Notes: generated by a model from the sequence alone, not told the origin. 17,239 nucleotides of DNA from Candidatus Aegiribacteria sp. (GCA_030640155.1 DAOWJX010000025.1:1-17239); one strand, 5' to 3'; positions 1-7,810 are shown, counted from the stretch's first letter. Translations and numbers: made by a program.

Positions 1-2148
1 GATGGACAGGGCAACTTCGGATCGATAGATGGAGATCCGGCGGCAGCGTACAGATATACAGAAGCAAGAATGTCCAGAATAGGCGGAGAGATGCTTCGTG
101 ATATCGATAGCGAAACAGTAGATATGTCTCCCAATTTTGATGATCGCCTGAAGGAACCGTCAATCCTGCCTTCCGGTATACCTAATCTTCTCGTTAATGG
201 ATCGTCTGGAATTGCTGTAGGTATGGCCACGAATATCCCACCGAACAATCTCAGAGAAGTTATAGATGCATGCTGCAGAATTATAGATAACCCTGATCTT
301 TCAGATGAAGAGCTTTTTGAGATTATCCAGGGACCGGATTTTCCTACAGGAGGAATAATCATGGGTCTCCGAGGGATCAGAAATGCTTACAGTACGGGAA
401 AGGGATTGATTCATGTCCGCGGTAAAGTGATTATGGAAGTAACACAAAAAGGCAGGGAAGCAATCATAATTACAGAAATTCCCTATCAGGTTAACAAGAC
501 ATCACTTATCGAGAATATTGCAAATCTTGTGAAATACAAGAAAATTACGATGATAGCTGATCTTCGTGATGAATCTGACAGAGATGGCATGCGGATAGTG
601 ATAGAACTTAAGAGAGATGCGGTAACTGAAATAGTACTTAACCAGCTTTACAAACACACCACGCTGGCAAAAACATTCGGAGTTAACAGTCTTGCTCTGG
701 CTGGAGGACGACCCGTAAGGCTTAATCTTCGTCAGATGATTGATCACTATATTGAACATCGGCATAATGTCATTGAGAGAAGGATTGCATTTGACCTGAA
801 AAAGGCGGAAGCAAGATCACACATAGTTGAAGGCCTCCTGAAAGCTCAGGATGTTATAGAAGAGGTAATAAGAGTTATCAGAGAATCCGGAAGCAGCGAA
901 GACGCAAAGAAAAAACTCATAGAAATATTTGAATTCACCGAAATACAGGCTCAAGCGATATTGGAAATGCGTTTAAGAAGACTTACCGGAATGGAGCGGG
1001 AAGAACTGGAAGAAGAATATGAAGAACTCCGGGTTCTCCTTGAAAAACTTCGCCTGTTGGCTTCAAATCGCTTGGAACGCATGAAGGTTGTGTCAGAGGA
1101 GTTAAGAGAAATTGCCGACATATACGGTGAAGACAGGAAAACTGAAATAGAACAATTTGCTGCAGACGAATTCGATATAGAAGATCTGATACCCGATGAT
1201 GAAATGGTAATCACCCTCTCTCGCGAAGGATATGTGAAAAGGCTTTCAACGGACACTTATAAAAGTCAGCACAGGGGTGGAAAGGGAATCACAGGAGCAC
1301 GAACAAAGGAGGAAGATTCAATTGATCAGATATTTGTATCCTCCAACCACAGTTATATATTGTTTTTCACTAATCAGGGAAGATGTTACTGGCTGAAGGT
1401 CTATAAAATTCCCGAAGCTGGAAGGATCAGTAAAGGGAAAGCTATTGTTAATCTTCTGGATCTCGAACCAGAAGAACGCCCTGTCGCGAATGTATGCGTG
1501 AAAGAGTTCGATGAAAACCGCTTTATACTGATGTCAACCAGTAATGGAATTATTAAGAAAACACCTCTTTCCAGTTACAGCCATCCACGAAGGAACGGCA
1601 TATGGGCGATCAAGCTTGATGAAAACGCAGAACTCGTCAGTGCATCATTGACAAACGGAAACAGCCGGGTTCTGCTTGCGCTGGCAAACGGGAAAGCGAA
1701 CAGATTCAGTGAAAAAGAAATACGTTCCATGGGAAGATATACAAGAGGAGTAAGAGGAATTAAAGTTACCGGAAATGACAGTCTCGTGGGAATGGTTATC
1801 ATGCATGAACCCGGGAGCGTACTTACAGTAACGGAGAATGGATTTGGGAAACGAACGTGGTCAGAGGAGTATAGACTTACTCATAGAGGAAGCGCGGGCG
1901 TCATTAACATCCGTAATATTCAGCGGAATGGTCGGGTAATTTCAATCACACAGGTGACAGAAGAAGATGAATTAATTCTTGTTTCAGCCCTCGGAATGAT
2001 TATCCGGTTACCCGTTGAGCAGATTAGAGAAATGGGCAGAAGCACTATGGGAGTAAGGCTCATGAATCTGCCGGATGAGGACAGGGTCGTTGACGCCGCT
2101 GTGGTCCGACCGGAGAATGAACGAGTGGAAATAGAGGAGCAGAAATAA
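1..2148 (+). CDS. gyrA: DNA gyrase subunit A, 5'-truncated by window edge
   Basis: DNA gyrase subunit A cuts and religates DNA in the A2B2 gyrase that introduces negative supercoils. The frame is open from base 1, so the gene starts upstream; the ATG at 70 is internal. 715 residues are visible. They begin at the DGQGNFGSIDGD motif, and the catalytic tyrosine of the RYTE motif is codon 55-57 (visible residue 19). Against E. coli numbering (Tyr122) about 103 N-terminal residues are missing. The PNLLVNGSSGIAVGMATNIP motif of the breakage-reunion core follows. A GyrA box, QHRGGKG, lies at 1267-1287 (residues 423-429); it separates gyrase from topoisomerase IV ParC. Five further degenerate box-like turns (RISKGKAI, PRRNGIWAI, GRYTRGVRGI, HRGSAGVI, GRSTMGVRL) fit a six-bladed C-terminal pinwheel. 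The acidic tail is short. The stop overlaps the probable start of the next gene, so the two are likely co-transcribed. Confidence 0.97.
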   Translation, partial: DGQGNFGSIDGDPAAAYRYTEARMSRIGGEMLRDIDSETVDMSPNFDDRLKEPSILPSGIPNLLVNGSSGIAVGMATNIPPNNLREVIDACCRIIDNPDLSDEELFEIIQGPDFPTGGIIMGLRGIRNAYSTGKGLIHVRGKVIMEVTQKGREAIIITEIPYQVNKTSLIENIANLVKYKKITMIADLRDESDRDGMRIVIELKRDAVTEIVLNQLYKHTTLAKTFGVNSLALAGGRPVRLNLRQMIDHYIEHRHNVIERRIAFDLKKAEARSHIVEGLLKAQDVIEEVIRVIRESGSSEDAKKKLIEIFEFTEIQAQAILEMRLRRLTGMEREELEEEYEELRVLLEKLRLLASNRLERMKVVSEELREIADIYGEDRKTEIEQFAADEFDIEDLIPDDEMVITLSREGYVKRLSTDTYKSQHRGGKGITGARTKEEDSIDQIFVSSNHSYILFFTNQGRCYWLKVYKIPEAGRISKGKAIVNLLDLEPEERPVANVCVKEFDENRFILMSTSNGIIKKTPLSSYSHPRRNGIWAIKLDENAELVSASLTNGNSRVLLALANGKANRFSEKEIRSMGRYTRGVRGIKVTGNDSLVGMVIMHEPGSVLTVTENGFGKRTWSEEYRLTHRGSAGVINIRNIQRNGRVISITQVTEEDELILVSALGMIIRLPVEQIREMGRSTMGVRLMNLPDEDRVVDAAVVRPENERVEIEEQK

Positions 2149-2150
2149 AA
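2134..2150 (+). promoter_or_regulatory. Ribosome binding site and probable ATA start overlapping the gyrA stop
   Basis: GAGGAG at 2134-2139 is followed after five bases by ATA at 2145-2147, overlapping the gyrA TAA (2146-2148) as ATAA. The downstream frame has no ATG, GTG or TTG between its last upstream stop (TGA at 2118-2120) and the ATG at 2412. That ATG has no Shine-Dalgarno-like sequence before it. A single A-to-G change at 2147 would give the common ATGA stop/start overlap and keep both proteins unchanged apart from the initiator. Whether the real start is ATA, or the base is a sequencing or assembly error, cannot be told here. Confidence 0.5.
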
Positions 2151-5100
2151 GCAAAAGAAATAGCCCGAGAAATAGAATCCTGGAGCAAAGAGAACAGGCT
2201 TTATTCAGCTCACCCTCCGGAAGTAGGAAAAGGCTTTTCGCTTCCTTCGAAATCACTGAACAAATCCATTATCGAGCCTGAAGCAAGAGGCAAAATCTTT
2301 GCTATACCACTGTTTTCAAAGGAATGGCCAGAAGCGGGAGAAATTCTTGCTTACCTTCTCTCAACAATTAAAAAAGGTGATGGCAAGACTCTTCTCGAAA
2401 ACCTTAGCAAAATGAGTGAACCTCCCCCCGTAAAGCAGGATATAGCAACGGAATGGTTATCTGCTGTAAGTAACCTCCCGTCGTCTGCTGTTGTTGTGGC
2501 CGTCCTCGAATTCTTTCATCTAAGCTGGACATGGAATCAGATAGGACCGAGCACAGGCTTAACATTCAAAGAATTCCTCTGCCTGCTTTATCGTGTGTTT
2601 CAGGTCCTTGCAGAAACGCAGGGAGACGCACCTCTTGTCAGGAGCCTGATACAGAAGGGTTTTAAATGGCCTGAACGTTTCGGTTTCATTCTCGAAAGAA
2701 CGAGAATCGGAGGAGGAAATGTCATACACGCTCTTGAGAAAGCACAGAAACTGATACCTGAAATACCCCTTGTTGCTGAAAATTCTCTGGTTGATTTTGC
2801 TCTGGAAACAGGATGGTATCTTCTCGGAAACGAAAACCTCCCTGTTTGGAGAGCTGTTGGCAGAAATGGAGAATCTCTTCTGAGGAAGCTTAGGGGATTT
2901 TCAATACAGATGGAATCAATAAAAATTCTTTCAGGATTTCTTGGACGTCTGGAGGAGACAGATCAACTTCGAAATCTGCTGGAAGACTCAATTCCCGATC
3001 AGATAGAGAATATTGTCGGCTTGTTGGAAGACCCACTGCTTTCAGAAGCAATTGAACTGCTTTCAGAGGATGCGATCAGAGCGCTTGTGAGACGATCTGA
3101 AATAGACCTGTGCCTGGATATCATGGCCATTCTGGTTAGAGACAGTTCACCTTTTGAATACGGACAAGCCATTGCTGATATGATGCTGTTCAGTAGTAGG
3201 GGGAAAGCAGAGAGAAATATCTTTAAGGAGGTATACGCCCTTTGCGAGAAAAACAAAAACACCGATCTTATTATTGAAATTGCCAATATGTCGGCTGAAC
3301 GTCGGGAAACACCTTTTTATGACAAACTGAATACAGAGTACTATCTCCGATTTGTACCGGTCGCCCTTTCGTTCCTTGAGGGTAAAGATAAATCACCGGA
3401 GATAAGACGAGTCACAAATTCTATTGGTCGAATTATGGATGCAGTACTGAGCCAGGATGATCCATCCATCTCGCTGGAATCACTTGAGAAGTTAGTAGCT
3501 GAAACCGAAATCAATTTCGATAAACTTCTTCCTGCTTTGATACTACTGCTTCGGTCAACAAATGAAGCATTAAAACATGAGCACATTATCAAGAGCGAGA
3601 TATTCGTTTTGATACTTGATCTGTTAGATGATAATTATAGCAGAAGACTTCTTGAAGGAGAACAAACACACTGGCTTTCTCCTCTTGCCAATGGAACCAT
3701 TGATTCCTGCATGAAAGTTGTCGATGCACTGGGGAAAATTTCAAATCGATCTCTGCGAAGCCGCTTTCTGGACAAAGTGATAGCTCCTCTTTTTCAGGAG
3801 ATTGGAGCAGAGGAATTAATATTCAGCGAGTTAATTACATCTGCTATCTCCACATACAACAGAGAAATGAGCCTGGAGCAGCTGAGAAACGAAGAAACAA
3901 CAATCCTGGGCAGACTCTTCAGGGCTGAAGACAGGAGCAAAGCTCTTAAGGTCTCAATGAATCGACTCCTGCGGATACCGGGCATAGAAGAGAAAAGCGC
4001 AAACGATCTTATATACTGTGCCCGTACGCTTTGTGAAACTCTTTCTCAGCAGGCTGTCTGGCTTGAGAAATCAGGGCACAGGATATTCAGCAGATTTCTC
4101 TCAAGAGGATTAACGGCTTTCGTTAAAACTCTGGTTGAGTATCCGGAAATCTCGGAACATCTTACAAGTGGTAACCTGATGAAAGAACTGCTGACCAGAA
4201 TGATTCCTGCAAAGGAAACGGAAGACAGCAATGTTGCTCTGTGGCAACTGAAAACCGCATCGGTGTTCTTCGGTGAGACTATTCCTTACTCGGTAGAAAT
4301 ACTTACAGGCAGACCTGAATTTGTGATTTCATATCTTCGAGATATTACGGAACTTGCTGTTGGCTCGATGCATGGAGAACTTGCAGGAGCAACTTTCCTT
4401 TCCTGGATGTCGAATAGACTGGAGAAAAAACTCATTGACGAATATGCGCGAAAACTCGATAACGATTTTGTTCTTGCAGAAGCATCGGGTGATATCGAGG
4501 GATCACAGCTGATGAATGAGTGGCGAGCTGTCAGAGACAGCTCATCAGAAATCCTGAGAGATACGGTTGCTTATCTGAAAGTGGTAACCCAGCAGATACT
4601 TCACAGGAAAATAGTAATAAGAGAAGGAAGAAAACTGGTTGAAGGATTTATAGAAAACGGGTGCGAGGGACTTATTTTAAAAGTCTCTGTGTCTCCGGAC
4701 AGAAAAGAAGTTACAGAGCTGCAAAAAGCTGCAGGGGATTACGAGCTGATAGAAATTTTCAGAATAATGGAAGGAAGAGAACCTGTTGGAAAGAAACAAC
4801 AGCTTCCTGAGAACGTAGAGCAATTTTTTCTTTCTCGCATTTGTCCTCCGGGAGAGAATCCCTGCAGGTACTGGAGGAGCAAAGCCTTCTCCCCCCTTGA
4901 GAATGTACTTATTGATATCATTCTGCTCTATACAAGCAATGAAAGCCTCTCGAAGATTGAACAGATGATGGACGATTTTGTAGAGATTATAGGATATCTC
5001 GGTACCGATGAGGTTTTCAGACCGGAGATAATTTTTACGGCATTGGGAAAATCCCTTTCGAAAACAGAAAGAGGAAAAAGACTGACAGTTCAGATGGTGG

Positions 5101-5798
5101 AGAAAAATCTGGAAAAGAACATCTACCGGCTCATGTGGCGTAGAAAAGCAACGAAAAAAACAGCCGAAGCTGTAAGTGAATATGTGCCAGAGAAAAAGAT
5201 CACCAACATGCTTTTTGACAGAATTACCAGGGAAAAAACATCACGGGAACAAATTCTCTTCACAAAGAAGTACGCGAGAATATTCGCATCGGTTGAGAGT
5301 GTAATCATGAAGCGCAAGAACGCAGAGATACAATCTGCCAGATCAGTTCTGCAACATATCTGGATATTCAATTCGGAAGCGGTCAGACCATTTTCAGCCG
5401 TAGAAATAGCAAGAGATGCAGTGGAAACAATAACTCAGTTCTTCCTCGAGATTGGAGCCAGAACAGGGGCTGTAACAGCACTCGAGGCCGGAGCAATAAG
5501 CCTTGGCATGAGACGTAAATACAGAGATAACGCTAACACTGTAGCCATACTGATCAGATGGACGCAGGATTCAACCCGCGGAGACCTTCTGGCTCTTGTT
5601 GAATCGCATCACCCTCTTCTAGAAGCAGTAAGCCGGGACAGCGAATTGATACGACTTATAGATGATCTCTGGGGTGATGGTAAGGCCAGGCTTTACATAA
5701 GATCTCTCGCGGATCGCCCGGACAGACTCAAAGATCGTCTCCTTCATCATCTTGGAGTAAAATCCAAAGCGAATAGCGATAGCATCAGATATGTCTGA
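2145..5798 (+). CDS. Large uncharacterised helical protein translationally coupled to gyrA
   Basis: I do not recognise this protein. From the first ATG (2412) it is 1128 residues, but the frame is open upstream to 2121. The 89 codons from 2145 to 2411 read like real protein (for example a stretch with EPEARGKIFAIPLFSKEW), giving about 1217 residues from the ATA at 2145. No signal peptide, membrane segment, Walker motif or zinc-finger cluster is visible. The sequence is rich in Leu, Glu, Ile, Arg and Ser in an amphipathic-helix pattern, which suggests an all-alpha, possibly HEAT/ARM-like solenoid; that is inference without a detected repeat. A Lys/Arg-rich section lies at about residues 900-985 counted from the ATG. 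A lone Cys-x6-Cys (RICPPGENPC) is at about residue 820. It overlaps gyrA at its start and the asparaginase by 8 bp at its end. The context suggests co-expression with gyrase, not a proven shared function. Confidence 0.85.
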   Translation: MKAKEIAREIESWSKENRLYSAHPPEVGKGFSLPSKSLNKSIIEPEARGKIFAIPLFSKEWPEAGEILAYLLSTIKKGDGKTLLENLSKMSEPPPVKQDIATEWLSAVSNLPSSAVVVAVLEFFHLSWTWNQIGPSTGLTFKEFLCLLYRVFQVLAETQGDAPLVRSLIQKGFKWPERFGFILERTRIGGGNVIHALEKAQKLIPEIPLVAENSLVDFALETGWYLLGNENLPVWRAVGRNGESLLRKLRGFSIQMESIKILSGFLGRLEETDQLRNLLEDSIPDQIENIVGLLEDPLLSEAIELLSEDAIRALVRRSEIDLCLDIMAILVRDSSPFEYGQAIADMMLFSSRGKAERNIFKEVYALCEKNKNTDLIIEIANMSAERRETPFYDKLNTEYYLRFVPVALSFLEGKDKSPEIRRVTNSIGRIMDAVLSQDDPSISLESLEKLVAETEINFDKLLPALILLLRSTNEALKHEHIIKSEIFVLILDLLDDNYSRRLLEGEQTHWLSPLANGTIDSCMKVVDALGKISNRSLRSRFLDKVIAPLFQEIGAEELIFSELITSAISTYNREMSLEQLRNEETTILGRLFRAEDRSKALKVSMNRLLRIPGIEEKSANDLIYCARTLCETLSQQAVWLEKSGHRIFSRFLSRGLTAFVKTLVEYPEISEHLTSGNLMKELLTRMIPAKETEDSNVALWQLKTASVFFGETIPYSVEILTGRPEFVISYLRDITELAVGSMHGELAGATFLSWMSNRLEKKLIDEYARKLDNDFVLAEASGDIEGSQLMNEWRAVRDSSSEILRDTVAYLKVVTQQILHRKIVIREGRKLVEGFIENGCEGLILKVSVSPDRKEVTELQKAAGDYELIEIFRIMEGREPVGKKQQLPENVEQFFLSRICPPGENPCRYWRSKAFSPLENVLIDIILLYTSNESLSKIEQMMDDFVEIIGYLGTDEVFRPEIIFTALGKSLSKTERGKRLTVQMVEKNLEKNIYRLMWRRKATKKTAEAVSEYVPEKKITNMLFDRITREKTSREQILFTKKYARIFASVESVIMKRKNAEIQSARSVLQHIWIFNSEAVRPFSAVEIARDAVETITQFFLEIGARTGAVTALEAGAISLGMRRKYRDNANTVAILIRWTQDSTRGDLLALVESHHPLLEAVSRDSELIRLIDDLWGDGKARLYIRSLADRPDRLKDRLLHHLGVKSKANSDSIRYV

Positions 5799-6792
5799 TC
5801 AAACTGAATCTGCTGTCAGAGAAATAGCTCTTGTCTCTACCGGAGGCACAATCGAGATGACGACCGGAAGCAAAGGGCTGGTTATTGCAGGCGGCATTAA
5901 TCACCATCTGTTTGATGGAGATGTCATACCGGCCAATGTCAGAGTTACACAGATTAAATTCAGCAGCATTCCAAGCCCGCATATGACACCGGGTATTATG
6001 AGAGAACTATGTCTCAGGCTTGAAGAGCTTGCAACTGTCGGAAAGTATGACGGAATTGTCGTGACTCACGGAACAGATACGTTAGAAGAAAGTGCTTTTC
6101 TTGCGGATATATACCTTAAGGAACAGATACCGGTTGTTTTTACAGCAGCAATGCGAAGCTCTGTTGAGATGGGAGTTGATGGACCGAGAAACCTGAGAGG
6201 AGCTTTGCTTGTTGCTGCAAATCCTGAAGTTCATAAGTTGGGAGTTACGGTAGTTCTTAACGATGAGATTCATGCTGCAGGAAGAGTCACCAAGACATAT
6301 ACAAGCAACGTAAGCAGTTTTGCCTCACCAGGTTATGGTCCACTGGGCTTTGTTGATCAGGATAGAATTCTTCTGCAGCGAATCCCTTTATGGAGACTTC
6401 ATCTGCCACCTGGAGAACTTTCAATGAACGTAAACGTTGGACTTGTAAGAATTGCGTCAGGTTTTGGAGCAAGAGAAATCAGATTCAGTGCGGACTGTGA
6501 AGACAAGGGGCTGGTAATAGAGGCATTCGGGCGGGGTAATGTTCCGGTAGATGTTGCGTTAGCTGTGGAATATGCGGTAGGTAAAGGTACAGTAGTCTGT
6601 ATAACAAGCAGATGCTACGTTGGAAGAGTGCTGGGTGTTTACGACTATTCAGGAGGAGGAATAGACCTGGAGCAAAAAGGCGCAATCTTTGCGGGAGATA
6701 TGCAGGGACACAAGCTGAGATTGTTGCTTATGGCATGTGTTGGCATGAAGATGAACAGGCAGGAAATAAGTGAACTGCTTAAGGGATTATGA
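5791..6792 (+). CDS. ansA: Cytoplasmic L-asparaginase
   Basis: Hydrolyses L-asparagine to aspartate and ammonia. It is 333 residues, the usual length of the bacterial type I/II asparaginase family. The first signature, STGGTIE, carries the probable nucleophile Thr20; the second, THGTDTLEE, gives Thr95-Asp96 of the second catalytic site; Lys168 in VTKTYTSN corresponds to the catalytic lysine. MRSS/DGPRNL and SPGYGPLGF are further family blocks. The region equal to the substrate-binding Ser58-Gln59 of E. coli AnsB reads SIPSPHMTP, so the Gln is replaced by Pro. No signal peptide is present, so it should act in the cytoplasm, which is why ansA is preferred to ansB. It overlaps the upstream gene by 8 bp (ATGTCTGA) without a clear ribosome binding site, suggesting translational coupling. 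It is too short and lacks the extra N-terminal domain expected of GatD. Confidence 0.92.
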   Translation: MSDQTESAVREIALVSTGGTIEMTTGSKGLVIAGGINHHLFDGDVIPANVRVTQIKFSSIPSPHMTPGIMRELCLRLEELATVGKYDGIVVTHGTDTLEESAFLADIYLKEQIPVVFTAAMRSSVEMGVDGPRNLRGALLVAANPEVHKLGVTVVLNDEIHAAGRVTKTYTSNVSSFASPGYGPLGFVDQDRILLQRIPLWRLHLPPGELSMNVNVGLVRIASGFGAREIRFSADCEDKGLVIEAFGRGNVPVDVALAVEYAVGKGTVVCITSRCYVGRVLGVYDYSGGGIDLEQKGAIFAGDMQGHKLRLLLMACVGMKMNRQEISELLKGL

Positions 6793-6878
6793 CAGTGCCG
6801 GACTTTATTGACAAACAAGAACTCACAGACTTAGTTTACCGCATACGGCAGCGGAACGGGTGGGTTATATATGCCTGA
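6789..6878 (+). CDS. Possible 29-residue mini-gene
   Basis: An ATG overlaps the asparaginase stop as ATGA, and 29 codons later a TGA lies inside the start of the next gene (ATGCCTGA, 8-bp overlap). The peptide starts MTVPDFIDKQELTD and ends QRNGWVIYA. AAGGG at 6781-6785 could be its ribosome binding site but is only three bases from the ATG. It has no recognisable domain. Its role may simply be to carry ribosomes between the two flanking genes, which otherwise would be 78 bases apart in this overlapping operon. It could equally be chance: 29 codons is too short to judge by eye. Confidence 0.3.
   Translation: MTVPDFIDKQELTDLVYRIRQRNGWVIYA
6808..6837 (+). promoter_or_regulatory. Possible internal promoter before the membrane protein-bactofilin pair
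   Basis: A perfect TTGACA (6808-6813) is followed after 18 bases by TAGTTT (6832-6837), which keeps the first, second and last positions of the -10 consensus. A start point near 6844 would give a leader of about 27 bases before the ATG at 6871. The -10 match is weak, so this is only a suggestion that the bactofilin pair can be expressed apart from gyrA. Confidence 0.3.
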
Positions 6879-7218
6879 GAAGGGTTTCACCGCGACTTTC
6901 ATTTCTAATTCGGGTAAAACACATCACCAGTTTAATGTAAGCGGGTGGAAGCTTCATCTGACAAGGGTAATACTGGCGCTGTTCGTGCTTATGGTGTCTG
7001 CCGCGGTAGCCATTGTTGCTTTTGGGTTTTTAGAAGCTGGAGAAACAGACAGACTCAGAGAAGAGATAACCAGTCTGCAGGATTCCCTGGCAATAAGGAG
7101 AAATATAGAAGCGCGCCTTGATAATATAGAAATGAAACTACAGCAGTTAGGCAACGTGAGACAACGAATCGAAAACATAGCAAGTAGTATTTCACCGCAA
7201 GTAGAATCTCCGGAGTAA
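6871..7218 (+). CDS. Short membrane-anchored coiled-coil protein resembling the N-terminus of M23 peptidases
   Basis: 115 residues. A basic and polar N-terminus (1-30, with FTATFISNSG and HHQFNVSGWK) is followed by one membrane segment (about 31-54) and a heptad-like coiled coil (about 58-105, ending in VRQRIENIASSIS). The predicted topology is cytoplasmic N-terminus and periplasmic coiled coil. This layout, and the wording of the first 30 residues, resemble the N-terminal part of M23/LytM-type endopeptidases that commonly sit beside bactofilin genes. Here the protein stops straight after the coiled coil and the bactofilin begins 31 bases later, so there is no peptidase domain and no room for a frameshifted one. 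It may be a bactofilin membrane partner without enzymatic activity. The family link is from memory of pattern, not from a search. Confidence 0.75.
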   Translation: MPEKGFTATFISNSGKTHHQFNVSGWKLHLTRVILALFVLMVSAAVAIVAFGFLEAGETDRLREEITSLQDSLAIRRNIEARLDNIEMKLQQLGNVRQRIENIASSISPQVESPE

Positions 7219-7249
7219 TAACTAATAGAGAAAAGAGGAAACAGGAATC

Positions 7250-7606
7250 ATGCCCAAAAAGGAATATTCCTCCACCATGGATTCCATTCTTGGACCCGGC
7301 AGTATTTGCAAGGGTTCTCTGAAAGTGGATGGAGGACTCAGAATAGATGGTGCCGTGGAAGGAGAAGTCACGGTATCCGGTACCCTGACCATTGGTCGGG
7401 AAGGAATAATTTCAGGCGATGTATCGGTGAGCCAGGCGATTGTCGGAGGAACAATACGTGGAACGGTCAGAGCCGAACAACAGCTTGAACTTCAAAGCGG
7501 ATCCAGGCTTGAGGGAGATATATTTACCCGCTCTCTTGTCATAGAAGATGGCGTCTTCTTCGAGGGCAGTTGCAAAATGAGCCATGGCAACGAGTCAGGG
7601 TCTTAG
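7250..7606 (+). CDS. Bactofilin (polymer-forming cytoskeletal protein)
   Basis: 118 residues, a typical size for bactofilins, which assemble without nucleotide into filaments on the inner face of the membrane and position cell-wall enzymes and other factors. The short N-terminal tail (about 1-15) leads into a right-handed beta-helix of repeating turns: a Gly-rich pattern such as GSLKVDGGLRIDGAVEGEV, then GTLTIGREGIISGDVSV, GGTIRGTVRAEQQLELQSGSRLEGDI and SLVIEDGVFFEGSC. The start is supported by AGAGGA and AGGA boxes at 7234-7246. It lies 31 bases after the membrane/coiled-coil gene, and the pair probably functions together in shape or wall synthesis. It ends block 1; no hairpin terminator is visible after it. 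Confidence 0.95.
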   Translation: MPKKEYSSTMDSILGPGSICKGSLKVDGGLRIDGAVEGEVTVSGTLTIGREGIISGDVSVSQAIVGGTIRGTVRAEQQLELQSGSRLEGDIFTRSLVIEDGVFFEGSCKMSHGNESGS

Positions 7607-7712
7607 TGTGGAAAATGTGGAAAAGATTACGAAACTGTGGAAAACTATCTAACTACATGATATTCATATACATACATAATCACTTAAAGTAGTTTCATAA
7701 GTAATATCCACA
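7607..7712. other. Candidate DnaA-box cluster with AT-rich element (possible origin of replication)
   Basis: Three identical TGTGGAAAA boxes lie at 7607-7615, 7616-7624 and 7636-7644. Their reverse complement, TTTTCCACA, fits the relaxed DnaA consensus TTWTNCACA. A fourth box of opposite orientation, ATATCCACA (7704-7712), differs from TTATCCACA at one base. Between them, 7645-7707 has 14 G+C in 63 bases, as expected for an unwinding element. Beside the third box the minus strand reads TAG three times with single-base spacers (from CTATCTAACTA on the + strand), vaguely like a DnaA-trio. No gene fits in the interval. The arrangement fits a compact origin or a DnaA-regulated promoter region; dnaA is not in view. 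Confidence 0.45.
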
Positions 7713-7810
7713 ACAGACACTGTCATGGAGGTATAGCGCTGTTCCCGGTTGTTTCAATGCCTGGAAGGCCGGTGTTCCCAAGTTGATTAATCGAAAGGCT
7801 GGTATTAATA
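7713..7810 (+). other. Leader of the V-ATPase operon, no clear element
   Basis: These 98 non-coding bases precede the first ATPase gene. I see no convincing -35/-10 pair, no long stem-loop and no open frame beyond about a dozen codons. GTTCCC occurs twice (7741-7746 and 7774-7779) around a small GCC-TGGAA-GGC hairpin. The promoter of the ATPase operon is presumably here or in the AT-rich part just upstream. Confidence 0.3.

Noticed and set aside
70..72. ATG at 70 as the start of gyrA
   Set aside because: The frame is open from base 1 and the upstream 23 codons encode the conserved segment with the catalytic tyrosine, so this ATG is internal.
1..2148. Topoisomerase IV subunit ParC instead of GyrA
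   Set aside because: An almost canonical GyrA box (QHRGGKG) and six box-like blade turns in the C-terminal domain favour gyrase.
5791..6792. GatD (archaeal Glu-tRNA amidotransferase subunit)
   Set aside because: The protein is about 100 residues too short and the asparaginase signatures begin at residue 15, leaving no GatD N-terminal domain.
7741..7800. Riboswitch or structured RNA in the ATPase leader
   Set aside because: Only a three-base-pair hairpin and a repeated GTTCCC are visible; no known riboswitch core or extended pairing.
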